Source of the DNA: Haloferax marinisediminis
GTDB lineage: Archaea; Halobacteriota; Halobacteria; Halobacteriales; Haloferacaceae
Length of the DNA stretch: 64,000 nucleotides
Direction of reading: 5' to 3'
Assembly: GCF_009674585.1 (NCBI RefSeq)
Contig: NZ_WKJP01000001.1
Span: 2,418,001 to 2,482,000 of the forward strand
A program made the position numbers and the translations under genes. The notes below the pieces were generated by a model. It was not told the origin of the DNA. It worked only from the letters and a program-made list of their open reading frames with translations, and did not search any database. This document shows, one piece after another, positions 16,876-24,436 of this stretch. Within the stretch, counting starts at the first letter, position 1. Each line of letters begins with the position of its first letter.

Positions 16876-18453
16876 TCAGTCGTGCCTGAAACACCTCTGC
16901 CCCGTAAACACCATCGCAATCCCGCGCTCGTTACACGCGTCGATGACTTTCTCGTCGTTGACCGACCCACCGGGCTGGATGACTGCCTCGATACCCGCGT
17001 CGGCCGCCTTCTCGACGCCGTCCGGGAACGGGAAGAACGCGTCCGAGGCCATGACGGCACCCTGCGCGTCCTTGCCTTCGGCGTGTTCTTCGGCCTTCAT
17101 GGCGGCGAGTTCGACGGCGTCCACACGGGAGACCTGTCCCATGCCGACACCGACGGTCTCGGTTCCCTTCGCGAAGAGAATCCCGTTGGACTTCACGTGC
17201 TTGAGGACCTTCCACGCGAAGAGCATCGTCTCCAACTGCTCGTCGCTTGGTTCGGTCTCGGTGACGACTTCGAGGTCGTCGAGGGTCGGCGTCCAGAGGT
17301 CGCGTTCTTGGACGAGGCGGCCGCCGACGAGGGCTTTCTCGGTGTAGGTCTCGGTTCGCTCACCGAGTTCGCCGACATCGAGGACGCGGAGGTTCTTCTT
17401 CTCGGTCAGCACGTCGAGTGCGTCGGCGGTGTAGCCGGGGGCGACGACGACTTCCTTGAACGAGTCGATGATGAGTTCGGCAGTCTCGGCGTCACACTCG
17501 CGGTTGAGGGCGACGATACCACCGAAGGCGCTCATCGGGTCCGTCGAGAGGGCGTCTGCGTAGGCCTCGGCGAGGGTGTCGGCCGTTGCACAGCCAGCAG
17601 GGTTCGTGTGCTTGATGACTGCGGCAGCGGGTTCGTCGAACTCCTTGATGATGTTCAGCGCACCGTCGGCGTCGTTGTAGTTGTTGTACGACAGGCCCTT
17701 CGCCCCCTCGTTGAGCTGGGGTGCGCCGACGACCGACGCTTCGTCGCACGTCTCGTCCACGTAGACGGCGGCGTCTTGGTGCGGGTTCTCACCGTAGCGA
17801 AGCGTGTCGTAGCGGTCTTCGGAGATGACGCGGCGCTCTGGCAGGCCGGCGTCGACGTCACCTTCGACGGTCACGGTGTCGCCTTCGACCGTCACGCGGT
17901 CTTCAGCGAACCAGCGAACGGCGCGTGGGTACGCCTTGAACTCCGCGTCGTAGAGGACGCGTGCCTTCAGGTCGTCTTCGTCGTCGTCCGTGTAGACGGG
18001 GACGGCTTCCTGCGTGACGATTGGGCCGGCGTCGACTTCCTCGTTGACGACGTGGACCGTACAGCCGGTCGTCTTGACGCCTGCGTCGAGAACCTGTTCG
18101 TGGGCGTTCATGCCCGGGAAGGAAGGCAGGAGCGACGGGTGAACGTTGAGTGTGGTGGGCGCGTTGTCGAGGAACGTCGACGTGAGTACGCGCATGTAGC
18201 CATCGAGACAGACGAGGTCGAACTCGTAGTCGGAGAGTGCGTCGAGAACGCGCTCTTCGTGAGACTCCCGGGACTCGTCGTCACCGCGCTCGACGACTTC
18301 TGTGGGGATGCCGTTCTCTGCGGCCCACTCGAGGATGGGTGCATCTGCGTGATTCGAGACGACGACGCCGAGTTCCGCCCCGCCGGGGGCGCGGTCGGCG
18401 ATGTTACGAAGGTTTCGTCCACGGTTGCTCGCGAGACCGGCGATGGTGACCAT
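16876..18453 (-). CDS. Fused glycinamide ribonucleotide formyltransferase (PurN) - AICAR formyltransferase (PurH C-terminal domain)
   Basis: 525 residues from ATG at 18453 (MVTIAGLASNRGRNLRNIAD); upstream codons in frame cross the divergent promoter. PurN (about 1-190): Asn103, His105 (NVHPSLLPSF) and Asp141 match the catalytic Asn-His-Asp triad. AICAR transformylase (about 205-525): RYGENPHQ, YNNYNDADGAL, catalytic Lys281-His282 in IKHTNPAG, and SDAFFPFPDG. The MGS-like IMP cyclohydrolase domain of bacterial PurH is absent, so ring closure must come from a separate enzyme such as PurO. Both domains perform formyl transfer in purine synthesis. It is divergent from purB. Confidence 0.93.
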   Translation of the reverse strand: MVTIAGLASNRGRNLRNIADRAPGGAELGVVVSNHADAPILEWAAENGIPTEVVERGDDESRESHEERVLDALSDYEFDLVCLDGYMRVLTSTFLDNAPTTLNVHPSLLPSFPGMNAHEQVLDAGVKTTGCTVHVVNEEVDAGPIVTQEAVPVYTDDDEDDLKARVLYDAEFKAYPRAVRWFAEDRVTVEGDTVTVEGDVDAGLPERRVISEDRYDTLRYGENPHQDAAVYVDETCDEASVVGAPQLNEGAKGLSYNNYNDADGALNIIKEFDEPAAAVIKHTNPAGCATADTLAEAYADALSTDPMSAFGGIVALNRECDAETAELIIDSFKEVVVAPGYTADALDVLTEKKNLRVLDVGELGERTETYTEKALVGGRLVQERDLWTPTLDDLEVVTETEPSDEQLETMLFAWKVLKHVKSNGILFAKGTETVGVGMGQVSRVDAVELAAMKAEEHAEGKDAQGAVMASDAFFPFPDGVEKAADAGIEAVIQPGGSVNDEKVIDACNERGIAMVFTGQRCFRHD

Positions 18454-18643
18454 GTTGAGAGGGCGTGTCGCGGCCCTCAAAGTGGTTGCGGTCCTCACTC
18501 CCAGAAATATACTCGTTCGTGTATAGGTGACACCACAGAACGCGATACAGTGGTCAGAGATGTTCACACACTTGCCTACATTCGTAATTTCGGACGGACG
18601 CGAACCCCCGCCGTTTAACCTATCCCCCCGAGACGGACCAACC

Positions 18644-20032
18644 ATGACCGACGCCGACCGGAACGACCCGCTCTATGCGGTGTCACCGCTCGACGGGCGC
18701 TACGCCTCTCGAACCGCACCGCTCGCCCCACACGTGAGCGAGGCCGCACTCATGCGTGCCCGCGTGCAGGTAGAAGTGGAGTATCTCATCGCACTCGCTG
18801 ACCTCGATGTGACACCACTGGAACTCCCTGAACCCGAGCGTGCCGACCTGCGCGCACTTTACGAGGAGTTCGACGCCGAGGATGCCGCGCTCGTCAAACA
18901 GTTAGAAGTCGAAGGCGCAGCAGGCTACACTGCGACCAACCACGACGTAAAAGCCGTCGAGTACTTCATCCGAACCGAGACACCCGAATCTGTCCACCCG
19001 TGGATTCACTTCGGGCTGACATCGGAGGACGTGAACAATCTCTCTCACCGCCTGATGGTCACCGGCGCCGTCGAGGCGGTTCTCGTCCCCGAGATTCGCG
19101 AGATTCGTGACGAACTCGTCGCGCTCGCACAGGAGTACCGCGACGTGCCGATGCTCGCTCGCACGCACGGGCAACCCGCTACGCCGACGACGTTCGGGAA
19201 AGAGATGGCAGTCTATGCCTCGCGTCTGGGTCGTGCACTGGCCCGCGTCGAGGCCGCCAACGAGGCACTCGCTGGAAAACTCGCCGGCGCGTCGGGAACC
19301 TACGCGGCCCACGTCGCTGCCTACCCCGACGTCGACTGGCAGGCGTTCTCCCGCGAGTTCGTCACGTCACTCGGCCTCGAACACACGCAGCTTTCGACGC
19401 AAGTCAACCCCTGTGACGACCTCGCGGCGCTGTTCGACGCGTTCCGCGGCGTCAACAACATCGTCGTCGACCTCGACCTCGACGCGTGGCTCTACATCTC
19501 GGACCGATACCTCGGTCAGGAGACTGTCGAGGGAGAGACGGGGTCGTCGACCATGCCGCACAAGGTCAACCCCATCGACTTCGAGAACTCCGAAGGAAAC
19601 CTGTCGAAGGCGAACTCGGACCTGACGTTCCTCGCGGATTACGTCACTACCTCGCGCTTGCAGCGTGACCTCTCGGACTCGACAGTCAAGCGCAACATCG
19701 GCGCGGCGTTCGCACACTGTCTCATCGGGTACAAGAAGACGCAGACCGGTCTCGGAAAAATCGTCCCGAACGAGCAGGTCATGCGCGAGGAGCTGGACAA
19801 CATGCCGGCGATTATCGGCGAGGCAGTCCAGACCATCCTCCGGCGCGAAGGCGACACGCAGGCGTACGAGCGTGTGAAAGAACTCACTCGCGGTCGTGAA
19901 GTGACGCTCTCTGACTTCCACGACCTCTTTGCGGACCTCGACGTGAGCGAGTCGACACGAGACGAACTGCTCGCGTTGACGCCAGCGACGTACGTCGGTC
20001 TGGCAGACGAGCTCGTCGACAACCTCGACTAA
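18644..20032 (+). CDS. purB: Adenylosuccinate lyase
   Basis: 462 residues from ATG at 18644 (MTDADRNDPLYAVSPLDGRY). PurB catalyses two purine steps, SAICAR to AICAR and adenylosuccinate to AMP. The fumarase/aspartase superfamily signature GSSTMPHKVNP begins at residue 300. The SPLDGRY start, HDVKAVEYF (around residue 100) and ARTHGQPATPTTFGKE are specific to PurB. Length fits the family. It faces away from the PurN-PurH gene across a 190-base divergent promoter region, which would allow joint control of purine synthesis. No neighbour follows it closely. Confidence 0.95.
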   Translation: MTDADRNDPLYAVSPLDGRYASRTAPLAPHVSEAALMRARVQVEVEYLIALADLDVTPLELPEPERADLRALYEEFDAEDAALVKQLEVEGAAGYTATNHDVKAVEYFIRTETPESVHPWIHFGLTSEDVNNLSHRLMVTGAVEAVLVPEIREIRDELVALAQEYRDVPMLARTHGQPATPTTFGKEMAVYASRLGRALARVEAANEALAGKLAGASGTYAAHVAAYPDVDWQAFSREFVTSLGLEHTQLSTQVNPCDDLAALFDAFRGVNNIVVDLDLDAWLYISDRYLGQETVEGETGSSTMPHKVNPIDFENSEGNLSKANSDLTFLADYVTTSRLQRDLSDSTVKRNIGAAFAHCLIGYKKTQTGLGKIVPNEQVMREELDNMPAIIGEAVQTILRREGDTQAYERVKELTRGREVTLSDFHDLFADLDVSESTRDELLALTPATYVGLADELVDNLD

Positions 20033-20353
20033 CTTCGTTCGTCGGGGCGCCAGCTGAGGTCTAGCGACCTTTCAACTGTGCGCTCGCTGGTGGCGATTCG
20101 TTTTCTAGACGCGACGCTTCAGAGCGACGCGAATGTCAGGAGAAATACCGCCATCAGGGGCCGATGGGCACGGAATCAGCCCCTAAGCGGTAGGGCACGG
20201 GTTTGGTGAACGCCGACACGGATGGGCTGGATAGGCTGGTCCGTACGCGACAGTTCGTCATGGGCTGGTAAGACGACGCAGGGCGCTCACCGTGGTTAAT
20301 TATTTACTCAGCATAGAATAAGTCTTTTGGTGGGGTGGTGCATTGGTTGGGAC
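20033..20353 (+). other. Gene-free region between purB and gdh, rich in base-paired structure
   Basis: This 321-base region has no credible ORF. Between 20146 and 20291 it contains nested complementary arms listed as a separate ncRNA candidate. From about 20296 it has an AT-rich block (GGTTAATTATTTACTC) that could be the gdh promoter, giving a start near 20325-20330. An earlier hairpin-like segment, CGCGACGCTTCAGAGCGACGCG (20110-20131), has symmetrical arms around TCAG. No RNase P, SRP, tRNA or C/D-box consensus was recognised. Confidence 0.4.
20146..20291 (+). ncRNA. Candidate structured noncoding RNA upstream of gdh
   Basis: Hairpin 1 has TACCGC (20146-20151) paired with GCGGTA (20187-20192) and an inner AGGGGC/GCCCCT stem (20156-20161/20179-20184). 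A second unit is closed by GGTGA-A-CGCC (20205-20214) with GGCG-C-TCACC (20282-20291). It encloses two hairpins, ACGGA/TCCGT (20218-20222/20240-20244) and TCGTC/GACGA (20255-20259/20272-20276), forming a three-way junction. Both inner loops contain TGGGCTGG. The strand is not certain, since paired arms are visible on either. It may be an independent small RNA or the remains of one; an H/ACA-type guide was considered, but no well-placed ACA box was found. Confidence 0.4.
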
Positions 20354-21427
20354 ATGAAAGCAATCGTCGTCAAGCGCGGGGGGGACAAACCGGTCGTCAT
20401 CGACAAGCCACGGCCGGAGCCTGAACCCGGTGAGGCACTCGTCCGGACACTTCGTGTCGGTGTCGACGGAACCGACCACGAGGTCATCTCCGGTGGGCAC
20501 GGCGGGTTCCCCGAAGGAGAAGACCACCTCGTTCTCGGGCACGAGGCGGTCGGTATCGTCGTCGACCCCAACGACACCGAGTTAGAAGAAGGAGATATCG
20601 TCGTTCCGACGGTCCGACGACCCCCACAGTCGGGCACGAACGAATACTTCGAACACCACCAACCCGATATGGCACCCGACGGGATGTACGCCGAACGCGG
20701 CATCGTCGGCGAACACGGGTTCATGTCTGACTTCTTCACCAGTCCCGAAGAGTACCTCGTCCGCATCCCTCGCTCTCACGCCGAACTCGGCTTTCTCATC
20801 GAGCCGATTTCGATCACCGAGAAAGCCCTCGAACTCGCCTACGCGAGTCGGTCGTCGTTCGAGTGGGACCCGTCGTCTGCGCTCGTCCTCGGGAACGGGA
20901 GTCTCGGACTGCTGACGATGGCCATGCTGAAGAGCGACGACAAGGCCTACGAACGGCTCTACTGTCTCGGCCGGCGTGACCGACCCGACCCGACGATCGA
21001 CATCATCGAGAAGTTGGGTGGCACCTACATCGACTCTCGGCAGACGCCCGTCGAGGACATCCCAGACGAACACGAACAGATGGACTTCATCTACGAGGCG
21101 ACAGGGTTCCCGAAACACGCCATCCAATCGGTCCAAGCCCTCGCTCCGAACGGCGTCGGCGCACTGCTCGGTGTGCCGAGTGACTGGGAGTTCGAAGTCG
21201 ATGCGGGCGCGTTCCACCGCGAGATGGTGCTGCACAACAAAGCACTCGTCGGGAGCGTCAACTCACACGTCAAACACTTCGAGTCAGCGACCGTGACGTT
21301 CACCAAGCTTCCCCGGTGGTTCCTCCGTGACCTCGTCACGGGTGTCTACCCACTGTCGGATTTCGAAGCGGCATTCGACGACGACGACACCACTATAAAA
21401 ACCGCCATCGAATTCAGTAGCGTATGA
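20354..21427 (+). CDS. gdh: Glucose 1-dehydrogenase, zinc-dependent medium-chain family
   Basis: 357 residues from ATG at 20354 (MKAIVVKRGGDKPVV), the same length as Haloferax mediterranei GDH. It oxidises glucose to gluconolactone with NAD(P)+, the entry to the semi-phosphorylative Entner-Doudoroff route. Asp38, His63 (LGHEAVG) and Glu150 match the zinc ligands reported for the haloarchaeal enzyme, which uses Asp where alcohol dehydrogenases use Cys. The nucleotide-binding domain has VLGNGSLGLLTMAML. Its stop overlaps the gfcR start by four bases. The upstream region holds an AT-rich promoter block and the candidate structured RNA. Confidence 0.93.
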   Translation: MKAIVVKRGGDKPVVIDKPRPEPEPGEALVRTLRVGVDGTDHEVISGGHGGFPEGEDHLVLGHEAVGIVVDPNDTELEEGDIVVPTVRRPPQSGTNEYFEHHQPDMAPDGMYAERGIVGEHGFMSDFFTSPEEYLVRIPRSHAELGFLIEPISITEKALELAYASRSSFEWDPSSALVLGNGSLGLLTMAMLKSDDKAYERLYCLGRRDRPDPTIDIIEKLGGTYIDSRQTPVEDIPDEHEQMDFIYEATGFPKHAIQSVQALAPNGVGALLGVPSDWEFEVDAGAFHREMVLHNKALVGSVNSHVKHFESATVTFTKLPRWFLRDLVTGVYPLSDFEAAFDDDDTTIKTAIEFSSV

Positions 21428-22056
21428 AGAACGTCGACGACCTCATCGCCAGCGCGGCGGAGCTCGCGGACCGTGGCCTCTCGAAAGGCGAGATTGCCGA
21501 CGAGTTGAACGTCTCCCGAGAAACCGCCAGTTGGTTGGTCGACCGGAGCGGTGCAGCAGCAAAGCCCAAACCGACCGAAAAACCGGAGGGCCCCGACGAC
21601 ATCCACGTCGATTGGAACGCCATCGGAAGCGGTGGCAAACGCCTCACGTACATCGGTCGTGCCCTCGCGGACCTCCTGACCGAGACGCACGAAGACGCAG
21701 ACGTGACCATCGGTATCGAGAAAGCGGGCGTTCCGCTCGCGACGAGCGTCTCGCGCGAACTCGAAACCTCGCTCGGTGCGTACGCACCGGCGAAACACCA
21801 GTGGGAAGAAGGCGACATCGAAGACCTCGGCGGCGGGTTCTCCCGTAACTTCGCGCCCGTCGAGGGCCGCAAGTGTTTCATCGTCGACGACACGGTGACG
21901 AGCGGAACGACGCTACGCGAGACCATCGAGTCGATTCGCGCCGAAGGCGGCGAACCGCTCGCGTGCGTCGTCATCGTCGACAAACAAGGTGTCGAAGAGA
22001 TAGACGGTGTCCCCGTCCACTCGCTCATCAACGTCGTCCGCGTTGGCGAGCAGTAA
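21424..22056 (+). CDS. gfcR: GfcR-type sugar-catabolism regulator, HTH plus PRTase-like domain
   Basis: 210 residues. The N-terminal HTH (about 18-40, GLSKGEIADELNVSRETASWLV) is linked to a type I phosphoribosyltransferase fold with the PRPP-binding motif VDDTVTSGTT (154-163). PurR-like proteins use this fold as an effector sensor. GfcR from Haloferax volcanii activates the semi-phosphorylative Entner-Doudoroff and lower glycolytic genes; this orthologue is assigned by domain order and its four-base overlap with gdh. Operonic placement suggests feedback on sugar oxidation. PyrE-like enzyme activity cannot be excluded but is unlikely given the HTH. Confidence 0.88.
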   Translation: MKNVDDLIASAAELADRGLSKGEIADELNVSRETASWLVDRSGAAAKPKPTEKPEGPDDIHVDWNAIGSGGKRLTYIGRALADLLTETHEDADVTIGIEKAGVPLATSVSRELETSLGAYAPAKHQWEEGDIEDLGGGFSRNFAPVEGRKCFIVDDTVTSGTTLRETIESIRAEGGEPLACVVIVDKQGVEEIDGVPVHSLINVVRVGEQ

Positions 22057-22152
22057 CGCCACCTTAACGACTCACCGGCCGGACGACCCCCGTTCGTCTC
22101 TGCCAGTCCCCACGACGCAACTCCTTTGTCTGCCGGGCGGTAAAGTGGGGGT

Positions 22153-22497
22153 ATGACTTTCCAACCCGAGAGTATGGACCCCGAAGAAGTCCAGACCCGC
22201 GTCACCGAAGCAATCGAGAACAACGACGTCGTCCTGTTCATGAAGGGCAACCGCCTGATGCCGCAGTGCGGCTACTCTGCGAAGGCCCTCGAACTCATCT
22301 CGCAGTACGTCGACGAGTTCGAGACGGTCGACGTGCTGCCTGCACTCCCGCACTACCGCGCGGCGCTCGACGACAAGAGTGGCTGGGAGACGATTCCGCA
22401 GACGTTCGTCGACGGTGAGTTCATCGGTGGAAGCGACATCCTCGAAGAACTCGACAACCGTGGCGAACTCGAAGCGACGCTGACGGGCGAGAACTAA
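22153..22497 (+). CDS. Monothiol glutaredoxin (Grx4/PICOT type)
   Basis: 114 residues with MPQCGYSAKAL (active Cys39 in CGYS, close to the CGFS of monothiol glutaredoxins), a conserved Lys31 in FMKGN, and the C-terminal WETIPQTFVDGEFIGGSDIL that includes the TVP-like cis-Pro loop (here TIPQ) and the glycine pair for thiol binding. CGFS-type proteins handle iron-sulfur clusters rather than general disulfides. Haloarchaea make gamma-glutamylcysteine instead of glutathione, so the thiol partner probably differs. A GC-rich 96-base spacer separates it from gfcR; it may have its own promoter. Confidence 0.9.
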   Translation: MTFQPESMDPEEVQTRVTEAIENNDVVLFMKGNRLMPQCGYSAKALELISQYVDEFETVDVLPALPHYRAALDDKSGWETIPQTFVDGEFIGGSDILEELDNRGELEATLTGEN

Positions 22498-22556
22498 TCG
22501 GACGACTGCGTCGAGATTAGGCAGTTCTTTCTATGGCCAAACCGGAAGGGGAGGCC

Positions 22557-22563
22557 ATATAAG
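22557..22563 (+). promoter_or_regulatory. TATA box (ATATAAG) for the gene at 22643
   Basis: ATATAAG lies about 80 bases before the start codon at 22643, predicting a transcription start near 22588 and a leader of about 55 bases. It is the only clear TATA element in this 145-base intergenic region. Confidence 0.4.
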
Positions 22564-22642
22564 TCTCCGACTCGTACAGGCACACAGGTATCGCCAACCG
22601 CGTGCGCCCGCACCGTGGCTCTCGTCGATACCGAAGCCAACA

Positions 22643-23209
22643 ATGTCAGGCCGCGTATATCGACTTCATTCGACGTTGGAACTGCCACTCGAAGACGTAA
22701 TGGACTACTTCGAGAACGACCCCACTCTCCCACCGGAGGTTGAGGATGTGGACATCACGCGCCGCAACAACACCCTCATCATCAAAGCCGTCTCTGCTGA
22801 CGACAGTCTCAGCAAGTACACGCCGACGGCCCAGCTGAAAGCGAGCGTGACCGAGAACCGCGTTTACGAAGAAGAGCCCCCCCGAGCAGGTGCACCAAGC
22901 TGGGGACAAGAAGAAGAAGAGGAGATTCCCTCGGAACTCGTCGAGTTCGCCTGCTTCAAGGGCGACCTCGAGACAGTTCTGCAGAACACGGCGCTTCAGT
23001 ACCCGATGTTCCTCGTCCTCCGAGAGATTGCGATGCTCTCGGAGAAGGGCACGCTGACCGCCATCACCGAAGAGAGCGACGAACTCCAGGCGACGCGCAT
23101 CGTCGAAGGAGAAGTGCGCGCTGCATCCGTCGAAGTCGTGGAGAACCCACAACAGAACAGCTCGGCTGACAGCGGTGTCAACTGGCGCGACAACAAGTTC
23201 ATCTCCTGA
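22643..23209 (+). CDS. Conserved haloarchaeal protein (possibly DUF7110)
   Basis: 188 residues, strongly acidic, with no membrane segment. The N-terminal portion MSGRVYRLHSTLELPLEDVM is followed by a beta-strand pattern with RRNNTLIIKAVSADDSLSKYTPTAQLKASV, then an acidic low-complexity stretch of consecutive glutamates (about 89-97). The C-terminal helical half has FACFKGDLETVLQNTALQYPMFLVLREIAML, ending in a disordered polar tail. I believe this is the haloarchaeal DUF7110 family; no function is known. It stands alone, preceded by a good TATA element. Small leucine- and valine-rich segments suggest a compact ligand or protein-interaction domain. Confidence 0.7.
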   Translation: MSGRVYRLHSTLELPLEDVMDYFENDPTLPPEVEDVDITRRNNTLIIKAVSADDSLSKYTPTAQLKASVTENRVYEEEPPRAGAPSWGQEEEEEIPSELVEFACFKGDLETVLQNTALQYPMFLVLREIAMLSEKGTLTAITEESDELQATRIVEGEVRAASVEVVENPQQNSSADSGVNWRDNKFIS

Positions 23210-23322
23210 ACTCGCCGTATCCTCTATCGATATCCGTCGCTCGACGTGAGTGTGCGGCCCTCTTCGTGTGTGACGGTACCATTCATCACTGAATGTCTCG
23301 GTCAAAAAGCATTTACACGACC

Positions 23323-23338
23323 TAATTAGATGTAATTA
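23323..23338. repeat. TAATTA-GATG-TAATTA element just before a start codon
   Basis: Two TAATTA palindromes (23323-23328 and 23333-23338) are separated by four bases and lie 6-22 bases before the ATG at 23345. The whole can pair as a hairpin or act as a dyad operator. A haloarchaeal gene with a short leader would have its transcription start in or near this site. Confidence 0.35.
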
Positions 23339-23344
23339 CGAACC

Positions 23345-24316
23345 ATGTCGGAAGCCTTCCCAGACTACCTCGACGTCGACTACGCTGACGGCGAGGGAGA
23401 GACGCCGGAAGATTACCCAAGCATCGAGGACAAAATCGAGAAGGCCATCGAGGTCACGAAGCAGGGCCTCGAACAGTACGAGAACCCAGCCGTCATGTGG
23501 ACTGGCGGAAAGGACTCGACGCTGACGCTCTACTTCATCAAGGAAGTCGCCGAGCGCTACGACCTCGAAGTCCCGCCGGCGGTCTTCATCGACCACTACC
23601 AGCACTTCGACGAAATCATGGACTTCGTCAAGCACTGGGCCGACGAGTGGGACCTCGACGTCATCTGGGCGCGTAACGAGGACGTCGGCAACTACGTCGA
23701 CGAACACGGCCTCGAACCCGGTGACGACATCGAAGTCTCGGGACTCTCCGAACACAACCAGCACCACATCCGCAACATCCTCGAGTACGAAGAGGACACG
23801 TTCCCCTTCCTCCTCGACACCTACGTGGGTAACCACCTGCTGAAGACCGTCGCACTCAACGACACCCTCGAAGAGTACGACATCGACGGCGTCATCTCGG
23901 GCGTCCGCTGGGACGAACAGGAAGCCCGCGCCGACGAGACGTTCTTCAGCCCCCGCCACAACCCGGACATCTACCCGCCGCACGACCGCGTCCAACCCAT
24001 CCTCCAGTTCGAAGAGAGCGCCGTCTGGGACGCCTTCTGGTACTTCGCCGTCCCCGACACGGTCGAGAACTACCCAGAAGACGGCTACGTTCCGACGAGC
24101 GACGAGGACCTCCCCGAGGGTGTCGCGCAGACTGACATCCCCGTCTCGCCGAAGTACTTCGCTGGCTTCCGCAGTCTCGGCAGCGAAGTCTCGACGGACA
24201 AATCCGCCGAAGAACCAGCGTGGCTCCAGGACATGGAGAACACGACCGAGCGCGCAGGCCGCGCCCAGGACAAAGAAGACCTGATGGAGCGCCTGCGCGA
24301 CCTCGGCTACATGTAA
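23345..24316 (+). CDS. PP-loop protein of the PAPS reductase/CysD superfamily, copy 1
   Basis: 323 residues. The ATP-pyrophosphatase PP-loop TGGKDST is at 53-59, followed by VFIDHYQHFDE (about 80-90), GNHLLKTVALND (about 162-173) and SGVRWDEQEARADETFFSPRH (about 185-205), a pattern nearest to CysD, the small subunit of bacterial ATP sulfurylase. No cysteine occurs anywhere in the protein, so it cannot use the C-terminal ECGxH cysteine of PAPS/APS reductases. No cysN-like GTPase is next to it. The best-supported role is adenylation or nucleotidyl transfer, but the substrate is unknown. A close paralogue lies downstream. Confidence 0.8.
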   Translation: MSEAFPDYLDVDYADGEGETPEDYPSIEDKIEKAIEVTKQGLEQYENPAVMWTGGKDSTLTLYFIKEVAERYDLEVPPAVFIDHYQHFDEIMDFVKHWADEWDLDVIWARNEDVGNYVDEHGLEPGDDIEVSGLSEHNQHHIRNILEYEEDTFPFLLDTYVGNHLLKTVALNDTLEEYDIDGVISGVRWDEQEARADETFFSPRHNPDIYPPHDRVQPILQFEESAVWDAFWYFAVPDTVENYPEDGYVPTSDEDLPEGVAQTDIPVSPKYFAGFRSLGSEVSTDKSAEEPAWLQDMENTTERAGRAQDKEDLMERLRDLGYM

Positions 24317-24381
24317 ATTGCGGTAATCGACTCACGCGTTTTCCACCCGTTTTTTACCGCTTAACAGCCGGTAGTCCACAC

Positions 24382-24396
24382 CTAACGTTCTGTTAG
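24382..24396. repeat. Inverted repeat CTAAC-GTTCT-GTTAG upstream of PP-loop copy 2
   Basis: Perfect five-base arms with a five-base centre lie 41-55 bases before the ATG at 24437. Just upstream the intergenic region has a T-rich block (CCGTTTTTTACC, about 24352) likely to end the first paralogue. Each paralogue therefore seems to have its own control element rather than a shared promoter. Confidence 0.35.
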
Positions 24397-24436
24397 TCCG
24401 AAAACATAGATAACGTCTCCCGGCGATGCGTTTACT

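Noticed and set aside
16825-18618. 597-codon plus-strand ORF
   Set aside because: Antisense to the PurN-PurH gene; arginine/valine-rich translation without domains.
20146-20291. RNase P RNA, SRP RNA or H/ACA guide identity for the structured region
   Set aside because: The conserved cores of RNase P and SRP RNA were not found, and no ACA box sits at the proper distance from a hairpin. It is left as an unassigned candidate.
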